A stretch of 32,546 nt of DNA. It comes from Nitrososphaeria archaeon. Its GTDB lineage: Archaea > Thermoproteota > Nitrososphaeria > Conexivisphaerales > UBA164. The DNA lies in assembly GCA_029775955.1 (NCBI GenBank), contig JARVJW010000085.1:1-32546 (forward strand), given 5' to 3'. Shown one piece after another: positions 16,380-29,301 of the stretch. The notes under the pieces were generated by a model. That model was not told where the DNA came from and made no database searches. It saw only the letters and a list, made by a program, of their open reading frames with translations. Within the stretch, counting starts at the first letter, position 1; each line of letters begins with the position of its first letter. A program made the translations under genes and the position numbers.

Positions 16380-17601
16380 CTTCCTCTGCGTTTATGTAAT
16401 TCTGCAGAGGATGTGTTTTATCGGTTCTCAGTTCATCGAGAGTTGCCTCCCGTTGAGGTCTTACACTCTCTCCCTGAGCGTAAATTCGGGCAAGTCCTGC
16501 CCTACCTCTTTTGAGTATATTTATGGCTGCGTTGATATCCCTATCCATTGATATCCCGCACCTATTACAGACATACGTCCTTTCAGAAAGCGGCATGTCC
16601 TGAACGTTACCACAATTGCTGCACTCCTTTGACGTGTTTCTCGGATTCACCTTGACTACTCTCAAACCAGCACTTTCAGCCTTGTATGAGAGCAGTTGGA
16701 TGAACCTGTTCCATGAAGCGTCCTGTACCGAACCCGCTAACTTGTGGTCCTTCATCATGTTTTGGATATGAAGGCCTTCCACAACGAATGAAGTGTAGCC
16801 AGAACTGACGAGCGCATGTGAAAGCTTATGCAGATAGTCGTTTGACTGGTTTTTGGAATGTTCATATATTATTTGGAGGCGCTCCTTTGCCTTCTCCCTC
16901 CTTTTTGAGCCCTTGTTCCTCCTTGCGATTATCCTTTGCCACCTTGCAATCCTCTTCCTTTTTTCTCGCATGAACTTCGGCTTTTGTATTTTTGTTCCGC
17001 CTGAGAGCGCAATAAAAGAGTTCAGCCCCAGGTCCATCCCTACGGGGTTGGTATCCTCCACTTCTGGGCGTTTGATTTCATTAATTGTGACGAAGGTCGC
17101 ATAATAACTTCTTCCTTTATCGCAAGCGTCTTGACCGTGCCCTCTATCTTCCTATGCAATTTTATTGGCATCGTCCCTATCCTTGAGACCCTTAGCCTTC
17201 CTTATTATTGAAAAGGAGCCGTTGTCCTGAGGATATGTTATTGACCTGTATCTGTCCCTTGATTTGAACCTTGGGAAGCCCGCCTTCCCCTCCTTTATCC
17301 TCCTGAAGAAGTTCTGGTATGCCCTTAGAAGCCTGAATTTTATATCTAATCTTGTCTGCGAATACAGCTTCAGGTATTCCCTGTCCTCCTGGATTATTTC
17401 CTTCGCGAACCTATTGAGTTGAGCCATCGAAATCTTTGTATTCCCGTTCTTATAGGATTCTATTGACTTTTCAAGGAGCCTGTTGTAGAACTGCTGGGCA
17501 AGGATTAGAAGTTCATCTACCTTCTCCTGCGTTGTAACATTAGGATAGATTCTGAACTTGTATGCCCTTATCAGTTCCATACAATTTATATTTTTATTCA
17601 T
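16366..17601 (-). pseudogene. TnpB RNA-guided nuclease gene, two frameshifts
   Basis: The N-terminal part (17152-17601, probably starting at MELIRAYKFRIYP, 17577) gives 140-149 residues ending KGLKDRDDANKIA. A middle piece in another frame reads IGTMPIKLHRKIEGTVKTLAIK. The C-terminal part (16366-17061 and upstream, GRSYYATFVTINEIKRPEVE) holds the catalytic core: GMDLGLNSFIAL (RuvC-I Asp), FVVEGLHIQNMM (RuvC-II Glu), zinc ribbon CSNCG and CNRCG, and MDRDINAA (RuvC-III Asp). Shifts lie near 17185-17200 and 17110-17130. Apart from these two lesions all active-site residues survive, so loss is recent. Its stop codon (16366-16368) overlaps the stop of the convergent CLC gene inside the right-end hairpin loop. 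Confidence 0.8.
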
Positions 17602-17690
17602 GTTTATAAGCCCTGCTATGGTTCGCTTTTACCCATAAATGGTGTGGGATTTCTCGCTCGCAAGGTTAAACAGCTACACTAATCCCTATA

Positions 17691-18186
17691 AGCAAATATA
17701 ACCGGTATACATCTTTACAAGCCAGCATAGTTGATATATATTATAGAAAGCTTTGTACAATAAGTGTACACTTGATCACGTTGAGGATTTGGGACAGGCA
17801 GGGCAAGATAAAATGTATAAGGCTTTTAAACAGGTACGATACCTGAAAGGGTAATTGGAAAAAAAGAAGAAAGATTTGAAGCTGTAAGGGTTTCATCAAG
17901 GGACCAGAAGAACGATTTATGAGCGCAAATCTAAAGGCTTATAGCTGTGGCAAATGGTATTCAATGTCAGGAGCGGATTTTCAATAATGGCTTAACCGAG
18001 GTAATGAAACTTGTGGAGGAAAACAAGGTGTCAACGCACAGGCTCGTAAGGTTTGGTTAAGTATATGTAAAATTCATGGAACTGAGACCGTGGATGGTGA
18101 GGAAACCCTGTCGGCCCAGGAAGAGCTTACAAGGGACTTGATTTCAATCATAACTTTTCAATCATTTACGGATTTCGGTCGCATAA
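17691..18186. other. Unassigned stretch between TnpB elements
   Basis: About 500 bp without a supported gene. Plus-strand fragments have coding-like wording (for example MKLVEENKVSTHRLV at 18008-18052) but stops in all frames. I do not recognise them. It may be debris of an older insertion. Confidence 0.3.
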
Positions 18187-19212
18187 GGCAAAGGAAATAC
18201 TGAAGGCGATAAAATCATGAACCATTTATGGAAATTCAAAAGAGGACAATTGTTTGGACTATGAACCACAGAAGGAAGTACCTCACCATATGCAGAATGT
18301 GATAAGGCGGTTCTTGAGGTTGCCTATGAAATGGCTATACATTATTGCAATAGGATACCTTCGCCAATTACATTGAGGTCAAGCCATGGTTCGTGTCAAA
18401 TTACGATTATGCAATTCACCACCTCAACCCCGTTTCCGCCGTTGCCTGATAATATAAGAAAAACAATCATGGCTAGCTGAGGATACCTGTTGTGAAGAAG
18501 CTTGAAATGAGGATTGACGGCGAGCTGTTCAAGGTGACAAAGTAACGCTCCAGCCCGGGCATTACGCTTACGTCCAAATAACAACTGAGAATAAACACAG
18601 TAAAAGCTGAGATATAATTTTGTGTGTGTTAACCATATCGGAAAGGACCCTGGCTTCGTTGCGCATGACTTTTCCGCTATAGATTTCACGTTTGCTGAGT
18701 GATGACAGGCCTGTGCTAAAAGGAACTGACATAGCACACATACAGAACGACTCCGGGAGGAAGAAGCTACAAGCGCAATAAAGGGAAGAAGTACAGAAAA
18801 TCAGTTCAAGCAGGCAGAACTATGTAAATGATGCCTTGCTACTGTGAAGGAAAACCCAGCGCATCATTTGTATTTGAAGTCTTGGACTAGTGGAAGCAAC
18901 AGGAAGTTCAGGGGAAAGTTGAACAAATGAAAGGCTTACCAAAAGATGATTGAATGCAAGTCCCAATATGTTTACGTGAACTCAAGGGGGACTTCAGAGT
19001 GTCCTGCAAGTGGTGATAAGTTGGGATATCGAAATGCGAAACATGTGACATTGACCAATAGGCTGGCTTGCCATAACCCTGCGGCTACCGTGAGTGCGGA
19101 TGGCCTTTGAATGATGGATACCTGCACACTAGACACTAGCCCAGTAGCCGGAGCTGGCTTTCAATGCTCCAAATGAGTTAGAGGAATTTATAACCTTTCA
19201 GAAACGGCACAA
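18187..19212 (+). pseudogene. TnpB pseudogene, repeat C copy 1 (strongly decayed)
   Basis: This block aligns with 21254-22452 in the same orientation, from the GGAAATACTGAAGG segment to AACCTTTCAGAAACGGCA. Compared with copy 2 it has many deletions and stops. Recognisable pieces are LEVAYEMAIHYCNRIPSP (18310-18367), KKLEMRIDGELFKV (18493-18535) and the end of the gene with GVRMAFE-like reading near 19090-19110. The 3' tail CTGCACACTAGACACTAGCC (19123-19142) is identical in both copies. The terminal hairpin seen in copy 2 is degraded here. Confidence 0.7.
18187..19212. repeat. Direct repeat C (other copy 21254-22452) flanking fumC
   Basis: About 1.0 kb against 1.2 kb because of deletions in the left copy. 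Both copies lie in plus orientation, enclosing fumC and repeat B copy 2. The left copy ends about 30 bp before the fumC start. Confidence 0.8.
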
Positions 19213-19217
19213 CAAAC

Positions 19218-19227
19218 ATAAATACCA
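19218..19227 (+). promoter_or_regulatory. TATA box of fumC
   Basis: CATAAATACC is centred about 26 nt upstream of ATG 19248, fitting a leaderless transcript that begins at that ATG. It sits directly behind the end of the repeat C element. Confidence 0.6.
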
Positions 19228-19247
19228 TTTTATGTAAATAAGTGCTG

Positions 19248-20567
19248 ATGAGCTACACCGAACATTCTAAAAGGGTATTCCTGAATACCGGAACTAGGTT
19301 TCAGCGGTCAATAATCTGGTCCATGGGGGCTGTAAAGTTGGCTGCAGCGCGGGCAAACGTTTCGCTGGGAATAATGAAACAGGATATGGGCCAGGCAATA
19401 GAAAAAGCCGCGCTTGAGCTTATGGATGGATTGCATGATGAAGAAATAACTGTTGATGTATTTCAGACAGGGTCTGGCACAGGCATAAACATGAACGTTA
19501 ACGAAGTAATTTCAAAAAGGGCCACAGAAATTCTTGGGTCAAAGGTGCATCCAAACGATCACGTGAATATGTCCCAATCATCTAACGATGTTGTTCCTAC
19601 AGCAATAAGGGTCGCAGCTGCAAGGGATGCGCTTTTATACCTAATCCCTTCTTTAAAGGAACTTGTAAGCTCCTTAAATGCTGCAGCACAGAGGTCATCA
19701 GAGATATATAAACCGGGACGAACTCACCTAAGGGATGCGCTTCCTGTTACTCTGGGACAGGAACTAAGTGCCTATGCTAAAGCTTTTGAAAGGGATTCGC
19801 AAGTTATTTCTGCATCTGTCAATGATGTAAAGGAATTGCCAATAGGTGGAACTGCAGTTGGAACAGGTATCAATTCACCTGTTGAATTTAGTGAAACTGT
19901 GATAAGGGAACTAAATAAAATTATGGACCTGAATTACAGAATGGCGGATAACAGATTTATGAGAATGAGGTTGTTGACAGATCTTGTGAACCTTTCAGGC
20001 TCAATAAGGGGAACATCACTTGACCTTTACAGAATCTCACAGGATCTTAGGTTGATGTTTTCAGGACCAATGACAGGCATTAATGAAATAGACATACCGA
20101 GTCAGGAGGAAGTTGCAGGAAGCAGCATAATGCCAGGCAAAACCAACCCGGTCACTGTAGAATCTTGCCTTCAATCTTCAGTTCAAATTATGGGCATTGA
20201 CCATGCGGTACAACTTGCTGGTATGCTGGGTGAATTTGAATTAAGCATGGGCATTCCGTTAACTGGATATGATGTGATACTTGAAATAGGGCTGCTCAGT
20301 GAATCGGTTATAAAGATGGCCAAAGTCGTAATAGATAATATTGTTCCAAATAAGGAAAGGGCTAGGAGGCTTGCTGAAAGCAGCCCCTCTCTTATAACAA
20401 TAATTTCGCCATACATAGGGTATGACAAAGCTTCTAAAATAGGCAAGCAACTTGCAAAGGGGTTATCTCTGAGGGATGCTCTAAAGGAACTGGGATACAA
20501 AGATAAGGAAATTGATTCAATGCTTGACATGAAAAAATTAGTGAAAGGCGGATTCATTAATAAATAA
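19248..20567 (+). CDS. fumC: Class II fumarate hydratase
   Basis: This 439-residue cytosolic enzyme interconverts fumarate and L-malate in the citric acid cycle and belongs to the aspartase/fumarase superfamily. Motifs, numbered from the upstream GTG at 19242: TGSGTGINMNVNEVI (76-90), HVNMSQSSNDVVPTAI (107-122), GRTHLRDALP with the catalytic-site His162, GGTAVGTGIN, and the signature GSSIMPGKTNPV (293-304) with the catalytic Ser295. I choose ATG 19248 over GTG 19242 because the TATA box is 26 nt upstream of it. The N-terminus is about 20 residues shorter than E. coli FumC. A fumarase rather than argininosuccinate or adenylosuccinate lyase is favoured by GSGTxxNMNxNEVI. TnpB remnants lie immediately on both sides. 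Confidence 0.93.
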   Translation: MSYTEHSKRVFLNTGTRFQRSIIWSMGAVKLAAARANVSLGIMKQDMGQAIEKAALELMDGLHDEEITVDVFQTGSGTGINMNVNEVISKRATEILGSKVHPNDHVNMSQSSNDVVPTAIRVAAARDALLYLIPSLKELVSSLNAAAQRSSEIYKPGRTHLRDALPVTLGQELSAYAKAFERDSQVISASVNDVKELPIGGTAVGTGINSPVEFSETVIRELNKIMDLNYRMADNRFMRMRLLTDLVNLSGSIRGTSLDLYRISQDLRLMFSGPMTGINEIDIPSQEEVAGSSIMPGKTNPVTVESCLQSSVQIMGIDHAVQLAGMLGEFELSMGIPLTGYDVILEIGLLSESVIKMAKVVIDNIVPNKERARRLAESSPSLITIISPYIGYDKASKIGKQLAKGLSLRDALKELGYKDKEIDSMLDMKKLVKGGFINK

Positions 20568-20571
20568 ACTT

Positions 20572-21150
20572 AGCCAACTACTAACCCCTTTGTCGCTTGC
20601 CTCCCCTCAGGCATGGATTCACTTAGCTAACGATTAGCTTGTTGAGAGCAGCACTAAGATTTACCTTCAATGTTCATTGAGGCATTTAATCAAAAACCAC
20701 AGTTCAGGCAATTAAAAGACCCTTTCTATTGTTCTTATTGGTATAACCACATTTTGAGCATTTATGTGTATATCTTGTTCACAAACAACATAGATTTGCC
20801 CATAGCTTTGTATTTAATAAATTGCTTAAGGAGACTGAGCTTGAATCTCCTTCCCCTGTTTTTCATCTTCTTTGGCTCAAGACGTCAAATGACATGTTTT
20901 GATATTACACGGTTAAGCACGAACCGTCTCTGCGGTGAGCAGAACGAGTGCCCACGTGCTGTAATTTCTTTCCGTCGTATTGATACTACCCCTAGCTTTG
21001 AGTTGAAGAGCTTTGACAGAACAGCTACCTATCTGTCCCACAAATTTTACCCCTTTTCTACCTTAACCAGTAAGGACATTTTCATTTATGGTGAGCTGCC
21101 TGCTGCAATTGATTGCACCATGGTCCAAAATAGATTACAGGAATGACATG
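20572..21150 (-). pseudogene. TnpB C-terminal remnant, repeat B copy 2
   Basis: The element right end begins about five bases after the fumC stop (GGGGTTAGTAGTTGG on the minus strand). Minus-strand reading gives RGRRFKLSLLKQFIKYKAMGK (20805-20870), LFVNKIYT, KCSKCGYTNKNNRKG and FNCLNCGF (the zinc ribbon), then LNASMNIEGKS. Upstream debris continues to about 21150 (VAVLSKLFNSKLGVVSIRRKEITA). Stops and shifts interrupt every frame. Its first 390 bp match 5688-6061. A short stem AGCTAA-CGA-TTAGCT at 20616-20630 lies beyond the coding remnant. Confidence 0.65.
20574..20962. repeat. Direct repeat B (other copy 5688-6061)
   Basis: Both copies read from the element right end through CCACGTGCT in the same orientation, with about 15 percent divergence and several small indels. 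Copy 1 stops at the OsmC stop codon while copy 2 continues upstream. Confidence 0.8.
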
Positions 21151-21253
21151 CCTGAGGGCAAATGTATGGATTTGCTTCAAAATGATAATGCTGAACAGGT
21201 GATAAGGGTTAGAAACAGACACGATGATCTTTATAAGGAGCTATAACATATAT

Positions 21254-22452
21254 GAAGATAAAGGAAATACTGAAGGTGATAAAGCCATGAGCCATCCATG
21301 GAAATCCAGGGGGGACAATTGTCGAGTACTATGAGCCACAAGAGGACGTAATAAAGTACCTCACGGACATGCATAATATGATAAGGCACGCCCTTGAGGT
21401 TGCCTATGAAATGGCTATACATTATTGCAATAGGATACCTTCGCCAATTGCATTGAGGTCAAGCCATGGTTCGCGTCAAACTATGATTTTGCGATTCACC
21501 ACCTCAACCCCGTTTCTGCCGTTGCCTGATAATACAAGAAGAACCATCATGGCGAGCTGAGGATACCTGTTGTGAAGAAGCTTGAAATGAGGATTGACGG
21601 CGAGCTGTTCAAGGTTGAGGGCGATAGAGTAAGGGTAACGTTCCCCGGGCATTACGCTTACGTCCCAATAAACACTGAGAACAAGCACTACCATGAATAC
21701 AGCAAGGGCAAAGCTTCAGAACTCTTGCTGACTGACAATTTTGTATGTGTTAACCATATCGGAAAGGAGCCTAGCTTCGTGGCGCAGGACTTCACGATAG
21801 ATTCCACGTTTGCGACGGTGAATGCTGGTAGGCCTGCGCTGAAAGGAACTGACACACAGAGCATTTCTGACATAGCGCACATACAGAATGACTTCAGGAG
21901 GAGGAAGAGCCTGCAGAAGCACATACACAACAAACAGAAGTACAGGAAACTGCGCCAGGCCAGAGGTAGGCAGAAGAACCGTGTCAATGATGCCCTGCAA
22001 AAGCTAACTACGGAGATGGTAAAGGAAAACCCAGGCGCATCGTTTGTCTTTGAAGACTTGAACGGAATAAGGACTAGTGGAAACAACAAGGGCAGGAAGT
22101 TCAGGACAAAGTTGAACAAGTGGCCATATAGGCTTTACCAGAAGATGATTGAATACAAGTCCTCATTCAAGACCGTTTATGTGAACCCAAGAGGAACTTC
22201 AGAGTGTCCTGTCTGTGGTGATAAACTGAAGCACCAGGCTTGGGGGATATCGAAATGCGAAACCTGTGGCATGGACTACGACAGGGATAGGCTGGCCATA
22301 ACCCTGCGTGGCCTGCGGCTACCCGTGAGTGCGGATGGCCTTTGAATGATGGATACCTGCACACTAGACACTAGCCCAGTAGCCGGAGCTGGCTTGAAGG
22401 TCAACGCTCCGAATGAAGGTTATAAGAAATTATAACCTTTCAGAAACGGCAA
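21254..22452 (+). pseudogene. TnpB pseudogene, repeat C copy 2, with intact 257-residue C-terminal frame
   Basis: The N-terminal part reads in broken frames: GTIVEYYEPQEDV, KYLTDMHNMIRHALEVAYEM (21355-21414), then KPWFASNYDFAIHHLNPVSAVA. From 21572 a single open frame runs to 22345 (257 residues). It contains every catalytic element: FTIDSTFATV (Asp77, RuvC-I), ASFVFEDLNGI (Glu161, RuvC-II), zinc ribbon Cys212/215 and Cys229/232, and MDYDRDRLA (RuvC-III Asp). Without the N-terminal recognition domain it should not cut as a normal TnpB. The gene is followed by a conserved tail and an end hairpin. Confidence 0.75.
22416..22439. other. Perfect end hairpin of repeat C copy 2
   Basis: AAGGTTATAA, loop GAAA, TTATAACCTT gives a perfect 10-bp stem followed by the shared terminus TCAGAAACGGCA (22440-22451). 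The corresponding sequence in copy 1 has lost the left arm. Confidence 0.65.
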
Positions 22453-22479
22453 TCCATAGGGCATAGAGACTTCATGTAT

Positions 22480-22625
22480 GTAAGATGGGTTTGAGGCCAT
22501 CAAGCAGGAATTTTGTTGTAAGGGTTATTGCAGTGATCCTGTACAATGCTTAACAATCACTGCGTATGAATTCAGGCGCGCCGTTGAGAGGCTATAAGGG
22601 AAGGAACTGCAACCAAATGGTAGTG
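22480..22625 (+). pseudogene. Possible IS4/ISH3-type transposase C-terminal scrap
   Basis: One plus-strand frame reads GLRPSSRNFVVRVIAVILYNAW-like text (with a stop-derived break), which resembles the hydrophobic C-terminal VRVIAVILYNxW segment of ISH3/IS4-type transposases. It then decays into RMNSGAPLRGYKGRNCNQMV. The piece is under 150 bp and no ends are visible, so the call is weak. Confidence 0.3.
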
Positions 22626-22726
22626 CACGATGAGGTTTAGCGGGAGCTAAATGGTTAAGCCTTGCATTTTTAGGCTATCATAAATCTAAATATATATTAT
22701 TATCACTCTTTCATCTTTTTGCCAAT

Positions 22727-22750
22727 GGACTTCTCGCTTACAAGGTTAAA
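22727..22750 (-). other. Orphan TnpB-element left-end motif beside tRNA-Val
   Basis: On the minus strand TTTAACCTTGTAAGCGAGAA is nearly the same as the left ends at 575-600 and 17646-17673. No TnpB of that family follows it; an AT-rich run (22680-22715) and unrelated debris do. It lies about 28 bp from the 3' end of tRNA-Val. I read it as a solo or abandoned left end. Confidence 0.5.
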
Positions 22751-22778
22751 TGCTATAGCGCAATCCTATTACTACCAG

Positions 22779-22853
22779 TGGGCTGACCAGGATTTGAACC
22801 TGGGACCTTCGCCGTGTAAGGGCGATGTGCTAACCAGGCTACACCATCAGCCC
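22779..22853 (-). tRNA. tRNA-Val (anticodon TAC)
   Basis: The minus strand folds into a standard cloverleaf. The acceptor is GGGCTGA with TCAGCCC plus discriminator A. The anticodon stem TCGCC/GGCGA encloses CTTACAC (anticodon TAC, reading GUA and probably other valine codons). The T arm is CCAGG-TTCAAAT-CCTGG. CCA is not encoded. No intron is present. It is the last gene of the rRNA transcript, and its 5' base directly follows the 23S processing stem. Confidence 0.95.
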
Positions 22854-22879
22854 CACTGTACATAGGAATATTGACGGCT

Positions 22880-22888
<9 letters not shown>
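22854..22888 (-). other. 3' strand of the 23S precursor processing stem
   Basis: CACTGTACATAGGAAT on the plus strand (22854-22869) is the exact inverse complement of ATTCCTATGTACAGTG at 25964-25979, and TGATCACATC (22879-22888) matches GATGTGATCA at 25945-25954. Together they form the long helix that brings together both ends of pre-23S. Unpaired bases between the two helical blocks fit a bulge-helix-bulge site for the archaeal splicing endonuclease. Confidence 0.8.
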
Positions 22889-25944
<3,056 letters not shown>

Positions 25945-25953
<9 letters not shown>

Positions 25954-25979
25954 AACTTTCGTCATTCCTATGTACAGTG
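25945..25979 (-). other. 5' strand of the 23S precursor processing stem
   Basis: This is the partner of 22854-22888: a 16-bp perfect outer helix plus a 10-bp inner helix, separated by asymmetric unpaired segments. Cutting there would excise and circularise pre-23S as known in other archaea. Confidence 0.8.
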
Positions 25980-26090
25980 TCATCACGGACCTATAAATCC
26001 GCTTCACTCTTCATCTGCAGGGTTAACTGCAGATTGCATATTTAATATCTGGTCACAGAACTTAGTAAGAGTTCAGGCCGGCAATGTATA
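25980..26090 (-). other. 16S-23S spacer without tRNA-Ala
   Basis: The spacer is about 110 nt and holds no tRNA. It contains a perfect hairpin ATCTGCAG-GGTTAA-CTGCAGAT (26013-26034) and the 3' strand of the 16S processing stem (26069-26081). Confidence 0.75.
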
Positions 26091-27588
<1,498 letters not shown>

Positions 27589-27596
27589 TCGCACTA

Positions 27597-27609
27597 CCGG
27601 CCTAAACTC
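27597..27609 (-). other. 5' strand of the 16S precursor processing stem
   Basis: CCGGCCTAAACTC pairs with GAGTTCAGGCCGG at 26069-26081 (13 bp with one G-U in RNA). These arms bracket the mature 16S gene within about 10-20 bases at each end. Confidence 0.75.
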
Positions 27610-27636
27610 TATTTACCTTCTGTGACCAGCATCAGT

Positions 27637-27760
27637 TCCAACATCTGTATGTTGGATCTTCATTATTGTACGCGCACTTGGAGACCATTGCATCACAGTC
27701 AGGGCAAGAATATACCCATCTCTGCAATGATGCCCGTTTATGCGCGTTATAAATCTGCAA
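27637..27760 (-). promoter_or_regulatory. rRNA leader and probable promoter
   Basis: On the minus strand GATTTATAAC (27746-27754 region) is the best TATA candidate upstream of 16S and would start a leader of about 130 nt. The leader holds a perfect 8-bp hairpin TCCAACAT-CTGT-ATGTTGGA (27637-27656). A second TATA-like run, ATTATAACC reversed near 27810-27820, is an alternative. Confidence 0.45.
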
Positions 27761-27829
27761 TTTCCCCTTTATTAATTTTTACTAATTACATGAGACATGC
27801 CGTGCCCTGAAAATATTATAACCCCAGCA

Positions 27830-28500
27830 TTCACGATCAGCACACTTTGGATAATAAAAAGGAAGATGGGCAACCGTAGCATAGCAAAAAGCAGCCTATA
27901 GCAAAAAAGCTGTAAATGCAAGCATTGCGCATAAACTGGTCAATCCTGGCAGCTTCCCAAAGGCCAGCTATAAAACACTTATTAGCTGATAGTGGTCAAA
28001 TATGGAATGCAGTGTACCTGGAGGAAATGGGCAAAGGTTTCTTTTCCACGATGCATCAGGTGTTAACGATACTGCAACAGAGGAAGCATGAAACACAGCA
28101 TGTCAAACTGACTGGTACAAAAAGCTGATCCAAGGTGCATGGGCAAGTATCTGATTGTATTTGTTGATTATCATTATTCAATGCTTGCAATTGGCTGCAT
28201 TTATGATAATGCCAAGCTGCTTGATAGATGCCCAGCAGCCAGGGGAGGTGTGATGGATCACAGTTCTATTCAAACTTAGGGTATGTTTCAGGTTGAGGAA
28301 CTGGAGGTTAAAGCGCATGGTTGTCCTTCGTGAAAGCAGACACAATGAGGGGAAAGGCTAGCCTGGCAAGCAGAATTTTCAGATTTGCAGGTTGTTCAAT
28401 AGCATTATTGGGCGCAACCGAATAAACAAAGGTATTACAAGTAAATGTTAACTGAGGGCTTCAGCATAGAAATAACGGCAAAAATGACGCTAAGTTCAGA
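27830..28500 (+). pseudogene. Heavily decayed TnpB-like remnant
   Basis: Plus-strand pieces in changing frames look like a TnpB of another kind: KLVNPGSFPKASYKTL near 27940-27985, SGQIWNAVYLEEMGKG (27988-28035), QQRKHETQHVKLTGTKS (28077-28127) and DNAKLLDRCPAARGGVMD (28207-28258). No zinc ribbon or end hairpin is visible. The longest open stretch is 70 codons (27916-28128). The family call rests on the N-terminal wording only. Confidence 0.4.
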
Positions 28501-28536
28501 ACAAGGTTTAAATTCAAACATTTTATAAAGCCGTTC

Positions 28537-29301
28537 ATGCAATGGATAGATTCCCATTCACACCATTACCTGACTTCCCTTTCAATATTGGATGAGCTAC
28601 ATCAGGGGGGGTTGTCAGGCGTGGTTGAAGCCAGCTGGGTGCCAATAAGGCCCACATCTTCTTCAACTTTAATTGATTTATACGCTTGGGTTGTAAACCG
28701 AGAAAAGGAAAGATTAAGTAAGATCGGCCTAAAGCCTATCCCTGCAATAGGCATACACCCCAGGTGCATCCCTACTGGCGAACTGGAACAATCATTAAAT
28801 TATGTTCAAACCTGGTTACAAATGGAGGACGTTAAGGCATTGGGCGAAGTGGGATTAGAAAGCGGTGATGACACGGAAGTCTACGTGCTTGAAAGACAAT
28901 TACGACTGGCAATGGCAGCTGATAAACCAGTCATCATGCACACACCAAAAAGCAATAAAAAAACTGTACTTAAAAAAATATTAAATGTAGTTGATGCCGT
29001 GTCTTTTCCCCCGGAAATGGTAGTTATAGATCATCTGAATTCTGAAGTTTATGATATGGTGCATAGCCTAAAAACATATTTTGGATTGTCAGTTCAACCA
29101 GGGAAGTTATCTGTAAATGAGTCATTTGATCTTGTCCAGAAACTTGATTTTGACAGGGTATTGATAAATTCAGATTCAAGCACCGAACCAAGTCAACCCA
29201 GCTGGCCTGCCCTGCTTTTGAACAAATTAGAGCTAAGTGAATTAAGTGAAGCTTCCAGAAAGATTGCACTTGAAAACCCTAAGAAATATTACAAAATTTA
29301 A
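28537..29301 (+). CDS. TatD-like metal-dependent hydrolase (TIM barrel)
   Basis: The 254-residue protein carries the metal-ligand set of TatD-type amidohydrolases: DSHSHH (Asp5, His7, His9), GEVGLE (Glu104), VIMHTP (His135), VIDHL (His166) and NSDSS (Asp213). Characterised relatives are metal-dependent DNases or esterases; this archaeal subgroup has no settled substrate. The ATG at 28537 follows GTTTAAATTC (28506-28515), placing a TATA-like box about 27 nt upstream. The next gene, a DNA glycosylase, overlaps its end, which hints at a role in DNA repair or nucleotide clean-up. Confidence 0.85.
   Translation: MQWIDSHSHHYLTSLSILDELHQGGLSGVVEASWVPIRPTSSSTLIDLYAWVVNREKERLSKIGLKPIPAIGIHPRCIPTGELEQSLNYVQTWLQMEDVKALGEVGLESGDDTEVYVLERQLRLAMAADKPVIMHTPKSNKKTVLKKILNVVDAVSFPPEMVVIDHLNSEVYDMVHSLKTYFGLSVQPGKLSVNESFDLVQKLDFDRVLINSDSSTEPSQPSWPALLLNKLELSELSEASRKIALENPKKYYKI

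Larger units (their letters stand above)
16349..17690 (-). mobile_element. TnpB-only element inserted at the 3' end of the CLC gene
   Basis: The right end is GTGACATCCTCCCACGG (16349-16365), followed by the rest of the stem CCCACGGC-TAAA-GCGTGTGGG (16359-16379). On the minus strand the element therefore ends GGGAGGATGTCAC. At the other side, GGGATTTCTCGCTCGCAAGG (from 17648) matches the left-end motif at 575-600 and 22727-22750. TTATAAA at about 17603-17610 is a TATA-like box before the TnpB start. The element carries only tnpB; no tnpA is present. Confidence 0.7.

Noticed and set aside
21369..21694. Short frames over the N-terminal part of repeat C copy 2
   Set aside because: Conserved TnpB wording runs through several frames here, so these frames are by-products of frameshifts.
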